The notes below the pieces were generated by a model, which did no database searches, was not told the origin of the DNA, and saw only the letters and a program-made list of their open reading frames with translations. DNA of 64,000 bases from Charina bottae. Its lineage: Eukaryota > Chordata > Lepidosauria > Squamata > Charinaidae. A program made the position numbers and the translations under genes. The stretch spans positions 28,886,584 through 28,950,583 of the forward strand of contig JALMGJ010000013.1 in the NCBI GenBank assembly GCA_023362775.1, in the 5' to 3' direction. Each line of letters starts with the position of its first letter. The first letter of the stretch is position 1. This document shows positions 12,301 through 21,659 of the stretch, in pieces.

Positions 12301-13963
12301 AGCTGGGAGTCCTGGATCAGGTAAAGGGTTGCACTGAAGCCGCTGAGAAGAGGAAGTTGCAAGGAGCAGCAAACAGGCAGGGCTCCACAAATGCCTGCCC
12401 GGCAAAGTTTCCTCCCCTTTATGGCTAGTTCGGTTGGAGGGCAGTCAAGGGCGAGCTAGTCTGGCCGGAGGCCCAGGACTTTCCCAGAGCCTCTAGCTGA
12501 GCTTGGGAGGACGAGAAGAGGCTTTCGGAGGGACCTGAGGGAGCGGTCTTCTGCCCGCAGATGCCAAGGAGAGGCTGGTCTGCCACCACCAAATCCTGTC
12601 TTTCGTCTCGCTGCTGGAGACCCACAAGCCCTATCTGGTGAACTGCCTCCGCCTGCCAGCCCTGCAGGTGAGCAGGCTCTGGAGGGAGGCAGGCTGGCCT
12701 CTGGCCCTCTCCTTTCGGACTCCCAGAGCTGCTCTTCTCCCCAGGCGTTACTGCTTTTGGCTCACTCTCTTGACACCAACGCTGACTGCACACGCATCGT
12801 TGCTGACTCCTGGCTTGAGCTCCAGGTCCCCGTGGCAGACACAGCTGTGCGGATGCTCGGCGCTGCCCTGCGCCTCCGGGCCTCTTGGGACAAAGTGCTG
12901 GACAGGTGTCTCAAAAGGCAGGCCGGTCAAGCTGTGGAGGAGGAAGAGACAGAGATGCCACCCAGCATCCCGGAGGCGCGCCAGCTCGCGCGTGAGTTGC
13001 TGAGCTTCCTGAAGACGGAGGTGCGTGGCTCTGCCCGTTGGGAGACGGGCAGAGGCTGGCCCAGCCTGGTAGGCTGCTGCCTGGGGGTGGCTCCTGGCCG
13101 TGAGGAGAGCTCTGCCGCTGGGTTCAAGGGGTGGAGGAGAAGCCTCCCGGCTGCGGATGCTGCTGGCAGTCAGGGAGCAAGGCTCTGCCGCTCTGCTGGT
13201 CCGGACATCTCCGGCTGTCCCTTTAGGTCCAGTACGGCCTCCGGCGAATGACCCTTCTGGAGCAGCAGAACCTGTATGGAGGGCCCCGGATGGCACCTGC
13301 AGAAGTAGAAGGGCTGCCCAGCTTCTTCCAGGGGGTGCAGCTGGTGCCCAACGAGGTTAAAGGTGGCTACAGGATTGGCGACTTCCTGACATTTAATTGT
13401 CTGGCAGTGAGTCCGGGATGGGATAGGGAGAAGGAAGAACTAACTCCTTGGTTTGGGGGTCTCTCTCGTTTCTGGCTGTGGGAGGGGGCAACAGCCAACA
13501 GGCCCCTCTGACCGCAGCCGCCTCGTGCCCCCGCAGGGTGAGGGAGACCTGTACAGCGACTGCCTGCGCAGCTTTTGGACGTGTCCTCGGTGCAGCCTCC
13601 ACATGCCGTTCACCCCTCTGGAGCGCGTGGCCCACGAAGAGGCCTGCCAGTCTCCTGGCCCTGTGGACGGGGAGCCCAGCCTAGAAGGCGAGGAGTGCTT
13701 TCGCAGCTGTGTTTTCGGTGGGGTGTCCTGGGAGTTGGGAAGGAGGGAGAAGGGGCCTTTTCTTTCTGATCTCATCTTCCCAGCTGGAGTGCTGGGGTCA
13801 CCCTCATCCTGCCTTCTCTGCTCCCCCAGGGCCCGGAGGGGGGACTGCCTCTGGCGCCTCCGCCCTGCAGCAGCCGTATCACTGTGCCATCTGCCAGGAG
13901 GGCCTCCATCTCACCCCCACAGAAATCCTGAAGCATCGGAAGCAGCATCAGGGGTGTCTGTGA
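420..13963 (+). CDS. DHX34: DHX34, DEAH/RHA-family RNA helicase of the NMD pathway (16 coding exons)
   Basis: Probable ATP-dependent RNA helicase DHX34, which in mammals works in nonsense-mediated mRNA decay with UPF1, SMG1 and RUVBL1/2. The coding exons are 420-986, 1225-1536, 2654-2911, 3616-3718, 5219-5436, 6712-6886, 7196-7395, 7880-7981, 8216-8440, 9552-9725, 10040-10145, 12561-12667, 12745-13020, 13227-13406, 13537-13717 and 13830-13963. They total 3318 nt and join in phase to give 1105 aa, against about 1140 aa for the human protein. Motifs seen: Walker [10 protein letters not shown] at 139-147; DEVH at 233-236, the DHX34 variant of DEAH; SAT at 265-267; [12 protein letters not shown] at 394-405; QRKGRAGR at 442-449. 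An Arg-rich basic segment lies around 670-705, and two C-terminal zinc-finger-like motifs follow (C1017/C1020/H1034/C1038 and C1080/C1083/H1097/H1101). Introns 7 and 10 start with GC instead of GT. I see no frameshift or internal stop, so the gene appears intact. Confidence 0.95.
1225..1536 (+). CDS. DHX34: DHX34 coding exon 2 (aa 190-293)
   Basis: Carries the ATPase DEVH box and the SAT motif of RecA1. The acceptor is ACAG at 1224 and the donor is GTGAGG at 1537. Phase is 0 at both ends. Confidence 0.93.
1537..2653. other. DHX34 intron 2
   Basis: A 1.1-kb GT-AG intron. Beyond the L2 LINE remnant listed separately (1745-2520), nothing further is recognised. Confidence 0.8.
1745..2520 (+). 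mobile_element. L2-type LINE fragment (RT and 3' end)
   Basis: The translation around 1751-1810 reads like a reverse-transcriptase block (LLDLS-AFDT-GHSILL). Further on come degraded segments matching the usual order of L2/CR1 RT motifs, then a 3' tail at about 2456-2520 with the typical 'ACCGCCCA...GTGTACAAATTT' ending and AATAAT repeats. Frames are broken. It is a 5'-truncated, sense-oriented, inactive copy inside DHX34 intron 2. Confidence 0.8.
2654..2911 (+). CDS. DHX34: DHX34 coding exon 3 (aa 294-379)
   Basis: Start of the RecA2 domain, with a conserved FLSG motif ([11 protein letters not shown]). Phase 0 at both ends; the donor is AAG/GTGAGT. Confidence 0.93.
3166..3386. repeat. (GATA)n / (GACA)n microsatellite, Bkm-like
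   Basis: Begins with GACAGACAG and GGATGGAT, then runs as interrupted GATA tetranucleotides. It lies in DHX34 intron 3. The long Leu/Ser/Ile/Tyr reading frames on the minus strand here are translations of the repeat, not genes. Confidence 0.95.
3616..3718 (+). CDS. DHX34: DHX34 coding exon 4 (aa 380-413 and part of 414)
   Basis: Encodes helicase motif [13 protein letters not shown]. The exon ends one base into Gly414 at a GCAG/GTGAGA donor. Confidence 0.93.
3849..4165. mobile_element. Short inverted-repeat element (MITE-like) in intron 4
   Basis: Two arms of about 45 bp, 3849-3895 and 4119-4165, are reverse complements. Both share CCTTGAAGGGAATATTCAGA and, after a short variable part, AAGCAACCAGGGCAG. 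About 220 bp of non-coding sequence lies between them. This suggests a non-autonomous DNA transposon, but I cannot assign a superfamily and no clear target duplication is visible. Confidence 0.55.
4166..5218. other. Remainder of DHX34 intron 4, unassigned
   Basis: No gene or named repeat recognised. The sequence is of mixed composition and ends in the pyrimidine-rich acceptor of exon 5. It may contain old, decayed repeats. Confidence 0.5.
5219..5436 (+). CDS. DHX34: DHX34 coding exon 5 (aa 414-486)
   Basis: Encodes helicase motif [12 protein letters not shown], and the start of the winged-helix region. The first two bases complete Gly414. It ends in phase 0 at ACAG/GTGGGC. Confidence 0.93.
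5720..6265 (+). mobile_element. tRNA-derived SINE with internal 102-bp tandem expansion
   Basis: The 5' head (GAGAGCCAGTTTGGTCTAGTGG) has a tRNA-like A box, TGGTCTAGTGG, and a B-box-like GTTCCAGTCC. The segment from CCAGGAG onward (tRNA-related end plus body) is repeated with a 102-bp period, with copies starting at 5761, 5863, 5965 and 6067, before one SINE 3' part at about 6140-6265. The same family occurs once each, inverted, at 20624-20871 and 40437-40672 without this expansion. Confidence 0.85.
6712..6886 (+). CDS. DHX34: DHX34 coding exon 6 (aa 487-544 and part of 545)
   Basis: Helicase-associated (HA2) region. The acceptor is CCTAG at 6711 and the donor is GTAAGT at 6887. The exon ends one base into Gly545. 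Confidence 0.92.
7196..7395 (+). CDS. DHX34: DHX34 coding exon 7 (aa 545-611), GC donor
   Basis: Continues the HA2/ratchet region and ends FNAWVQ. The 3' splice donor is CAG/GCAAGT, a GC donor. The nearest GT, 4 bp downstream, would break the frame with exon 8. Confidence 0.9.
7880..7981 (+). CDS. DHX34: DHX34 coding exon 8 (aa 612-645)
   Basis: A short exon encoding the conserved [21 protein letters not shown] stretch in DHX34 style. Phase 0 at both ends; the acceptor is GGCAG at 7879. Confidence 0.9.
8216..8440 (+). CDS. DHX34: DHX34 coding exon 9 (aa 646-720)
   Basis: Encodes the highly basic Arg-rich linker, then an acidic Glu/Asp/Ser stretch. Phase 0; the donor is CAG/GTGGGG. Confidence 0.9.
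8483..9110 (-). mobile_element. 5'-truncated L1-like LINE with target-site duplication
   Basis: Antisense LINE 3' end in intron 9. Read on the minus strand it gives an L1-like ORF2 C-terminus ([19 protein letters not shown] is recognisable), followed by an A-rich 3' part. It is flanked by perfect 11-bp direct repeats TTGCAATTTCT at 8472-8482 and 9111-9121, the mark of target-primed reverse transcription. Confidence 0.85.
9552..9725 (+). CDS. DHX34: DHX34 coding exon 10 (aa 721-778), GC donor
   Basis: Encodes the conserved [17 protein letters not shown] region (OB-fold). The donor is again CAG/GCAAGT, a GC donor, which keeps phase 0 with exon 11. Confidence 0.9.
9887..10025 (-). mobile_element. 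L2/CR1-like LINE 3' tail
   Basis: Inverted LINE tail (TTTATTTATTGC..., then GGGTGGCTTATA and A-rich sequence) that ends within about 15-20 bp of the exon 11 acceptor. Confidence 0.55.
10040..10145 (+). CDS. DHX34: DHX34 coding exon 11 (aa 779-813 and part of 814)
   Basis: Encodes [19 protein letters not shown] of the OB-fold region. The acceptor is CTCCAG and the donor ACAG/GTAGGG. It ends one base into Asp814. Confidence 0.9.
10146..12560. other. DHX34 intron 11 (2.4 kb)
   Basis: The largest DHX34 intron. Apart from the L2 remnant at 11085-11345 I recognise no gene or classified repeat. Open frames on both strands are short and have no family resemblance. Confidence 0.7.
11085..11345 (-). 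mobile_element. L2-type LINE remnant
   Basis: Similar, in the same orientation, to part of the L2 copy at 14936-15600. Shared blocks include GAGAAGG-GCGCTT and GGCATTGTTTAA, then GCCAACCCTGCC. Decayed and non-coding. Confidence 0.65.
12561..12667 (+). CDS. DHX34: DHX34 coding exon 12 (aa 814-849)
   Basis: Encodes [18 protein letters not shown], strongly DHX34-like. The acceptor is CCCGCAG and the donor CAG/GTGAGC. Confidence 0.92.
12745..13020 (+). CDS. DHX34: DHX34 coding exon 13 (aa 850-941)
   Basis: Encodes a conserved [19 protein letters not shown] region (here [10 protein letters not shown]) with an acidic EEEET stretch near the end. Phase 0; the donor is GAG/GTGCGT. Confidence 0.92.
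13227..13406 (+). CDS. DHX34: DHX34 coding exon 14 (aa 942-1001)
   Basis: Encodes the C-terminal domain up to [15 protein letters not shown]. The acceptor is TTTAG at 13226 and the donor GTGAGT at 13407. Confidence 0.9.
13537..13717 (+). CDS. DHX34: DHX34 coding exon 15 (aa 1002-1061 and part of 1062)
   Basis: Encodes the first zinc-finger-like motif, C1017-x2-C1020-x13-H1034-x3-C1038. The donor TTCG/GTGGGG is weaker than the others, but it is the site that joins in frame to exon 16. Confidence 0.85.
13830..13963 (+). CDS. DHX34: DHX34 coding exon 16 (aa 1062-1105, stop)
   Basis: Encodes the terminal C2H2-like motif C1080-x2-C1083-x13-H1097-x3-H1101. The stop codon TGA is at 13961-13963. 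Confidence 0.9.
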
Positions 13964-14935
13964 AGGGGGCCTGGGCGAGACGCATCCCGGGGGAGTGTGG
14001 ATAGCCCCCACTTGCTTTCCGGCAGCCTGCAGGGAGCTTGGCCTGTCCCTGACTCCTGGGTGTTCCTTGCCTGCAGTCTCCCACTGCCCCAGTCGGGCTG
14101 CTCTTTGTGCCTCTCCAGGGGTTTCCTCCACCACCCTAATCCCTCTGCCTTGTAGAAGGTCCACACTGACAATACTTCTCTAAAGGGCAGAAAGGCCTCT
14201 CCTAGGTGGGCAGAAGCAGATCAGGCCTCTTAAAGCTTCAGGTGACCTTCGGCAGCAGGAGGCAGCCAAGGTCTCGGTGCGGTCCCAGGCCAGCTTGCAC
14301 TGGTGGGGAGGTGGAACGTCTGTCTAGCTCTTTTATAGATTTCTTTCTGCTGCTGTGGATGCCCAGGTGGCATTTGGGAGTCTGCAGCCAACGGGGGGTG
14401 CTTTGAGCCCAGTGTTTTCCTAGGAAGTCGACCAGGCTCTGCCTGACCTTGTCTTTCCTTCAGAGGGAGTGACCGGAAAGAAAATGGCTTTTCTAAGAGC
14501 AAGGCAAGCAGCCCCCTGGCTGCAGTTGATCCATCCGTGCCCCAGCATAAAATTCAGCGCTAGACTAACCGGAACCAGGGTAGCATTTGTGGGGTGCAAA
14601 CGGGGCAGAACTGAAGACTGGTTTCCGACAGTGGCTTTTGGTTTCTGACAAGCAGCCATCAGGATGTGTATCAGCTGAAGTGGGGCGGGGTATGGAAGGA
14701 GCCCTTGGCTGTTTCCCAAAGCTGGACTGCTCCCTGGAACTGGCTTTGGCTTGGGGGATGAGCCCAAGGGAACAGGAGGCAGGCTGCCCCCCAACAGACG
14801 TATGGTTTGGCCCAGTCAAAGTGAATGTGGGAGATGCTGTGGAAACCTTGAACCGATGTGGGCATACTGTAATTGGGAGGGGACTCGTTGTTTAACTATT
14901 CTGTTCAAATAAATTATACTAATTTTAAGCTAGGG
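13964..14935 (+). other. DHX34 3' UTR
   Basis: Non-coding sequence between the DHX34 stop codon and the AATAAA at 14908-14913. No conserved element is identified. Confidence 0.7.
14908..14913 (+). terminator. DHX34 polyadenylation signal AATAAA
   Basis: Canonical AATAAA about 945 bp after the stop codon. It sits just before an inverted L2 element, so transcript cleavage is expected near 14930. Confidence 0.75.
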
Positions 14936-15600
14936 TTGTGAGGATGTTTAATAAATAATAAAATAATAATAATAATAATAATATTTATATGCTGCCCAAC
15001 TCCCAGGGACTCTGGCCGGTCTACAAATTGTTAAAAGTGTTTGAAAACATAGAATACAAAATCCACAAAGAAACAAGATGGCAAAGAAAACAAACCAGCA
15101 TGGGAGCAAGGGAGCGGAAGAAAGGGGGTGTCAGTCACCCTCTCCAAAGGCCTGGGTGAAGAGCCAGGTCTTTAGGGCCCTTTGAAATACCAGCGGGGAG
15201 GGGGGACTGTTTGAATTTTTCCAGGGAAGCCTCATCCCAAAGGGTAGGTGCTGCTACAGAGAAGGCGCGCTTTCAGGGTCCAGACAGATGGCATTGTTTA
15301 ACCGATGGAACCCGGAGCGCGCCAACCCTGCCAGATTGAACCGGCCGAGCAGATACTCCCAGACGGTCCCGCAAGTAATCGGGCCCTGTGCCATGTAGGC
15401 TTTATAGGTGGAGACCAGCACCTTGAATCACACCCAGAAGCAAACCAGTGCAGCTTGTGAAGCAGGTGTGCTACATGGGCATACTGAAGCATGCCCATCA
15501 CTGCCCGCGCTGCTGCATTCTGGACCAGCTGAAGCTTCCGGGTGGTCTTCAAGGGCAGCCCCATGTAGAGTGTGTTGCAGTAGTCAAGCCGTTCTTAAAA
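14936..15600 (-). mobile_element. L2-type LINE, 3' part, antisense
   Basis: Starts with an inverted tail ((AAT)n, then TGCTGCCCAACTCCCAGGG). Read on the minus strand at about 15564-15480 it gives LPLKTTRKLQLVQNAAARAV, the familiar C-terminal RT block of L2/CR1 ORF2. It is 5'-truncated and broken. Confidence 0.85.
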
Positions 15601-16500
15601 CGTTTTATGGTGTTTCCAGAGTGTCACTGAATGGGTTTTCTGATCCTGGGCTGTGCACCGATCCCACTCTGGCCCTGGAGGTAGTGCTGCCACCAAGAGA
15701 AGCCTTCCAGCCCATCTGGCCCAGCTGTCCTGGGCAAGGGCTACTTTTCCAGATGGAGCCGGAGCCCAGAGCCCTGTTGTTCCAGCCACACGGGATGGTT
15801 GGGGGGAGAGGAGTGTGGCTGCCCAGTGAGGTCGCCTTCCTTGGGCTCATGGAGGCCCAGCTCCTCTCAGAAGCTGACTCCTCCCTTCTCGTCTGCCAAG
15901 CTTTCCACTTGCCCTTAGTTGCAACTTGCCTCTGCCACAGGCAGGTGGGATGGTGGAAAGAGGTGAGTGGCCCTATGTGGTTCCCATCTCGCGCAGGATG
16001 GGGAGGGGCTGTAGCTCACCAGTTTCAGGCCCGGAGATTGGCAGCTGCCCCCTGGTAGTCCCCTGGAAGGGTGGACTCCCCAAGGTGGCAGGCAGGGTTA
16101 GGGTCAGGGTCATGTGCATTTGATCCCGTTACCAGTCTGGGGGACTGGTTTCCCTGCGCCAAAAGAGCCATGTGGCTCCACGTCTATGGAACTGACTCCC
16201 ACCAGCCTTATGCCTGGAGTGGGATCACACAAAGTTTAACATTCAAAGCACTAAAAGTGCTTCAAATTTTCACAAATTTGAATGCATGGGTGTTGATGTT
16301 CTTGTAGGGTATCGGGCCTTTTAGTTTAGAGGCTCAGCTCCTTGATTTATATGCAATGTTTATAATTAATTGTAGTACATTATTGCTTAGAATGACGAGT
16401 TATAAAATTCAATTACTAGCGCTGTCAGTTGAGAGAACAGGCTCTGAACTGGGGTGATGCCACCTGCATCCCTTCTGAGAGGAGGGGAAAATGCCCTTGC
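15601..16500. other. Intergenic, unassigned
   Basis: No gene, RNA or classified repeat recognised. GGGTTAGGG-like triplets at 16095-16110 and 16520-16530 are too short to be telomeric repeats. Confidence 0.5.
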
Positions 16501-18125
16501 CCTTGTGGGGGGCAGGGGGTTAGGGTTAGGGAATGTTCCTGGGGGTGGGGGATTTTTTAGAAAAATCAATACCTGTAGCGCCCAATGTGATAGCATCTTC
16601 AGTGTCCTGTTGTGTCTGTTGTGGCATTTGTTTAGTCACATCTGTCATTGTCACTTCCATTTGCATTTCCTCCAATTCTTTGAATTTTCCCAGAAAGTCT
16701 CTTGCTTTCTGCACAGAGTTTAGTCTGAATCTCTGCTGTTTAAAAGTAAAAATCACCCCTTCCAACTTATCCCATCTAAATGGAATATTTTTCTGTTTGA
16801 GTTTGTCAGAAAAAAATACTCTTTTCTCTTGCGCATTATTCTAATTGGAATTTCCTTAAGTACAATTACATCTGTATTATCAATCGTTTAGAACACTTCT
16901 TAATTTTGCAAATCGTGTATTAATCATATGAACTTTATCAATCTCTGCCTCTGTATCATCTTCATCTCAATCCAAAAAGTTAGAGACTTAACCATCTTTT
17001 CTCTGCTATCTTCCCCATGGCCTTCTGGAATTGCTCTAAATCTTAAACAAAATTCTTTTTCTCTCAGTTGCAGTAATGCCAGGTTATCCAAACCTTTTTC
17101 CATCCCTCTGTTTATAACTGACAAACTTCCACTTTGTCATTAATTTGTTTTACATCTCCAGCCAATTGTCCTACAGATTCTTCAATCTTCTCAACTTCTT
17201 CTTTCATATCCTTTTTTAGTCATGCAAATCCTCCTTCCATTTCCTTTTTAAAAGCATCCAAACTATTGGCAACTGTTTCAGTCATCCTCTTGCCAAATTC
17301 CTCAAACATTTTCTGCAATAAATCTGGTGTGATGCCCTTATCTGTAAGTTTTTCTAGTGAACCTCTCCTTCCTTCTCCTATTTTTGCTGCTTTTCTTGTG
17401 GTCGCCATTGTAATAAAGTGAAATTATGTCAATTACTTGGGTGAAAGTAAAATGCAAGCTTCTCTTTTTTTTCCTGTTTTGCTTTTCTCTGCCTTCAACA
17501 CTTTAGTCCCAATGAGCTCTCCATAGCTATAGTCACACAGTCTGGCTCATATTACCCTTATCATCTTATTTTGTAAAATCCACCAATTATCTACTTTCCT
17601 TAATAATAAACAATCAACATTCCCACGAAGGTCCAGTCTGTCCAGTCAATTTTACTATTTTCAAAGGCACTTTTGTCAAAAAAAAAAAAGTTATTCTTCT
17701 GTTTTCTAAAATTATTGCCCCTTTATCCATTTAAAACTTTCTTAAATCACAATCTTGTTAAACTTTTTAAGTCAAAATCCTTTAAAATAGTATTTTTTTC
17801 TTCTTAATTCCAAAAACAAGGCGACTCACCAAATGTCTTTATTCTTTCCTGCCATTCAGAAGATCTCTCTTAGGTTGTAAAGTAATTAAGTCCAAAGGTG
17901 TTTAAGAAAGTGAGGCTTTTGCTGGTCAAATGTCCATAAAGGCTGCACAGCGGTTTTGAGCACGATGGTAATCCCCTGGCTCCCAAGCCGCTCAACCCAT
18001 GATCGACTGCACAAGAAACTCAATTCCTGTGGTCTCCTCATGAGGAACAGCTATCCAGAGCACAAGTGAGTGATTCCCAATCTCCGTCTCCAGAGAGAAT
18101 TCCGTTGGCCAGAACTCGCTGCCAG
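16501..18125 (-). mobile_element. L1-type LINE, 5' UTR plus ORF1 only
   Basis: On the minus strand an ORF1 start at 17408 (MATTRKAAKIGEGRRGS) is followed by a Lys/Glu-rich coiled-coil-like region and, at 16765-16526, an ORF1 C-terminal segment containing FTFKQQRFRLNSVQKARDFL. The frames are shifted relative to each other. Upstream, 17420-18125 is likely the 5' UTR. The ORF2 that should follow is absent, so the copy is 3'-deleted, unlike the usual 5' truncation. No intact protein remains. Confidence 0.7.
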
Positions 18126-18129
18126 TCTT

Positions 18130-18300
18130 AACAATTTTAACATCTATATCTTGGATTATATATTTTTAATATATTTTTTAATTTAAGAACATTGTTTTTA
18201 TTGTGTTTTAATGAATATTTATTCTGGTTTAATTGTAAACCAACCAGAGTTGCTCATTGAGTGAGATGGGCGGTGACTAAATTTGAAATATCAATCAATC
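18130..18300 (+). mobile_element. L2/CR1-like LINE 3' tail
   Basis: AT-rich segment ending in GTAAACCAACCAGAGTTGC...GATGGGCGGTGA...AATTTGAAAT, the standard 3' end of L2-like LINEs in reptiles. Confidence 0.6.
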
Positions 18301-19458
18301 TTCACCGTGGTGCTGTCCCTGCTTTCAGAGACACTCGCAGGGATGTCTAACCTGCCATAGGTCCTCACCTGGAAGCCTGAAATCACAGGCATTTTTGGGC
18401 ATGGTTTTGTGATCAAAGGAAAGGAAACCCATGAGGGTCTTGGAAATGACCACCTTGGCTAGGTGGGTAGCTTGCTCCTGTCCATGTCCAATTATTGCTT
18501 TCATCATCTCTGGAGGGGCAGACAGTGTTTGTGGTATGCTTAAATCGACACTTGGCTTTGTTCATGGGACAACCAAGTGGGCTTTATTGCTGCTGTTAGC
18601 AATAGAACCTGCTTGGCTCATTCGTCTGTGGGCTTCTATAGTGTCTGCTATTATGAGGCTTCTGAATTGCATTGCTGAAGGTCAACTAAACACAAGACAT
18701 TGGAATAAAGACAGGCATTTACACCCACGCAGCAGCCTTGAGGGAATTGGGTTGCCTTCATTGTAACAATACAGCAGGAGCTCTGGAATTTCCCCACCAC
18801 AAAAGATTTCTAATTTCTAAAGCCCCTTTTGCTTATCACATTAAGAAGATGCTGGTTGTGTAAGGGAGGATGAGGAAGAGGAGGAGGCTTTATTCCATTC
18901 AAGTCTCAGGATGGAACATGGCATCCTGAGCACAGAAGGGAAACTTCATGATCTGAGCAGCTGGCTTCATCCTTGCTCTATAGAAAAGCAAGTGTTGTTT
19001 ATAGGAAAGGAGATAACAAAAAGGGGAGGGCCAGCCTGAGGCTTCAGTGGCTGTGTTGCTCAAGCAAAATATGCTGAAATTGGTTACCTATTCTTAGTTC
19101 CCAGTTCATGCAAAATTTTGAAATACAGCAAAATCAGTAAATTATTCAGTTTAGGTAATATTGTACCTAAAATTAAGCACAGAACTACACAGATTCAGTA
19201 TGTCCTCATTAAGCTTTAAAGGTGTCCTCATTAAGCTTTTCATGTTTTGGCCAAACACCTTTTCACAAGTCCTTGTAGGGTACAATTCATCTTGTGCCAC
19301 AGTCTATTATCTAGGTAACTCAAGACCATGATCCCTCAAACCAAATATTTCCAATTGATACTATTAGCATGGCAAGTCATTGACTTGTTGACTTGCAGTC
19401 TTCTCTACTCTTCCTTGGGTTCAAAAGATGGATGAGAGTTCCATTTGAGCCATTAGGG
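18301..19458. other. Intergenic, unassigned
   Basis: Contains short open frames on both strands (for example minus 18507-18325) with no recognisable family. No promoter, RNA gene or named repeat is seen. Confidence 0.5.
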
Positions 19459-19661
19459 CAGAGCTTTCCAAACTTTTCATGCTGGTGACACACTTTTTAG
19501 ACAGGCATCATTTCGCGACACACTCTTACAGCAAGGCACAAGGCAGGCACTAGGACCTGCGCGGAATCCTGGCAGGGGTCGGAGGCAGCAGCAGCCTTGA
19601 CACACCCAGACACTGCAGCCAACACACTAACGTGTCCTGACAAACAGTTTGGAAAGCTCTG
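19459..19661. mobile_element. hAT-type MITE, copy 1
   Basis: 203 bp with matching inverted termini CAGAGCTTTCCAAACT and AGTTTGGAAAGCTCTG. It is flanked by an 8-bp duplication CATTAGGG / CATTACGG with one mismatch, the hAT signature. The interior is non-coding. Related copies lie at 30409-30602 and 44847-45117. Confidence 0.85.
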
Positions 19662-20611
19662 CATTACGGCCTTGAGCTTCCTCTGGAGATTTTCCAAGGC
19701 AGTTGTAGCTATAACTGACTTGTACCTTGTACCTTGAAGGAGGGAGCTGCAATGCAGTGATGCCCACTTCAGGATAGCTTCAAGACAGCACCTTGCAATG
19801 CAGAGATGTAGCATTAATGCTCTGTTCTTCTCACCTTGAACAGCGCTCTCCTCTAAGCCACCAAGACCTTTGATACTTCTTTTTTGCATCTCATGATGCT
19901 CAATGAAGCTTTGATTATAGAATCATCAAATTCATGGAAATCCAGACAGACTTCTTTTACATTTGCAATCCTCTCACACATCTTTTTTTCCTTCCATTAA
20001 GAAGGAAAGACAGAATAGCTGCAGGATGCCCTTAAAGTAGTTCATACCAGGAGCCATCTGTCTGGAAGCCTCCTCAAATGTGCGCTTCTGCTGCTTTCTC
20101 TAGCCCCCACATGGCAGAATTTTGAGTCTGAGAAAATGCAACTCATTTTCTTTGATTGCCATCTGGAGTGTGGTTTGAACAAATGTTGTGTGGGCACCTA
20201 TGAGAAGTATTATAAAACCACAGAAAATAATGGAGTTCACATCCTTAATGAACCACTGTATGAGCTGTCATTTAAAGGTCTTTTTCCTTTGAAAAATTTC
20301 CAGATCTTATTTTAAGGCTTAAGCCAAGTGAAGGTTTACAAAACACTTTGCATGCTTTTGACTTTCCAAGAATTCCTCATCAGGAAAAATGTTTAAGAAT
20401 CTAGAAAAGGAGGGGAGGGAAAATTTGAGATTATAGGGTAACTTTATATTTCATAAAGAACAGCCGTGCCCTTTTTCACCCCAGGGCCTTGTCTTAGTTC
20501 CTGGCCTCTCGTTTATTGACTTTTTAAGCTAGTACTACATATTAAAATGTTAAGCAACCTGTCTGGCAGTGAGTTCTTGGAAACACTGTATGTATTATAA
20601 ATCGTGGTTGG
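19662..20611. other. Intergenic, unassigned
   Basis: No gene or classified repeat recognised. A (GT)n/GCGCGTACGCGCGC stretch starts at about 20622, at the tail of the next SINE. Confidence 0.5.
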
Positions 20612-20623
20612 CCTAATAAAGGT

Positions 20624-20871
20624 GTGTGTGTGTGTGTGCGCGTACGCGCGCTTTTGAGTCAATGTTGACTCCTGGCGATTGCCTGGACATGTCCCTGCAG
20701 TTTCCTTGTCAAGGTTTTTCGGAAATGGTTTGCCCTTGCCTCCTTCCTGGGGCTGAGAGAGAGTGACTGGCCCAGGGTCACCCAGTTGGCTTCACGCCTA
20801 AGGTGGGAGTAGAACTCACGGTCTCCTGGTTTCTAGCCTGGCGCCTTAACCACTACACCAAACTGGCTCTC
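20624..20871 (-). mobile_element. tRNA-derived SINE, full length, inverted
   Basis: On the minus strand it begins GAGAGCCAGTTTGGTGTAGTGG with A-box TGGTGTAGTGG. It is flanked by a perfect 12-bp target duplication CCTAATAAAGGT at 20612-20623 and 20872-20883. Same family as the copies at 5720 and 40437. Confidence 0.9.
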
Positions 20872-20883
20872 CCTAATAAAGGT

Positions 20884-21659
20884 ACTGCATTAATAGAATA
20901 GAATAAATCTATAACATGTACTGTACAGCAGCTGTTTACATTTACTGCTTTGGTTACTGCCTCTTGCAGCTTTGCAACCTCTGTGCTGTTCAGGAATGTA
21001 GAAAGGCACCCAGCCAATGTCTTTCAGGTACCTCTCTCACTTAGCTTTCAGTTGCCTTTCTTTGAAGCTCCCCCCTCCCCTCTCCCAGCCCAGGTTTTGA
21101 TTTGCTTGTGGCAATGCTGGATGGTTAATAAACCGCAATGAACTTACATCCCCTCCAGTATGAGCAGGCTGGACCGTACAGTGTGCTGGCCAGGAGGTCC
21201 CTATCCTGGAATCTCACGAGGATGGGCTGTTGAGTCAGGAAATGCCATGTCCCTCGTGAGCTTCAGAAAACATTAAGGGGGAGGCCTCTGCACTCCAGCG
21301 ACCTGACAGGGTACTCGTGACTGAAACGCCAGCAGAGACGAGGAACGCCAGGGATGGGAGCAGCAGCAAGGGGAGGTCAGATCCGGGAGCTTCCTTTTGG
21401 TTGGTTGCATTGTGCTCCCAATGTTTGGGACTTGAGCTCTAAAGATGGCGGTGGCTGGGCCTGGAGGACCCAGTCACGGGGGTGAGAGGATTGGGGATGC
21501 ACCAGTTCCGTCTGGCCTGTTCTGATGCAGGACGTGGACTGGGCACACGAGCCTATCCCAGCCAGCTCAGGGACGCCTGCCCACACAAGCCCCATCTGGT
21601 AGCCATGGGGGCATCTCCATTCCTGGGATAGAAAAGAGTGAGCACAGGGGTGGTTTGCT
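20884..21659. other. Intergenic, unassigned
   Basis: No gene or classified repeat recognised. Short open frames only. Confidence 0.5.

Noticed and set aside
13964..14900. A further gene in the DHX34 3' region
   Set aside because: Open frames here lack splice-compatible partners and family resemblance. The position fits the 3' UTR.
16090..16530. Interstitial telomeric repeat
   Set aside because: Only two or three GGGTTAGGG-like units, not an array.
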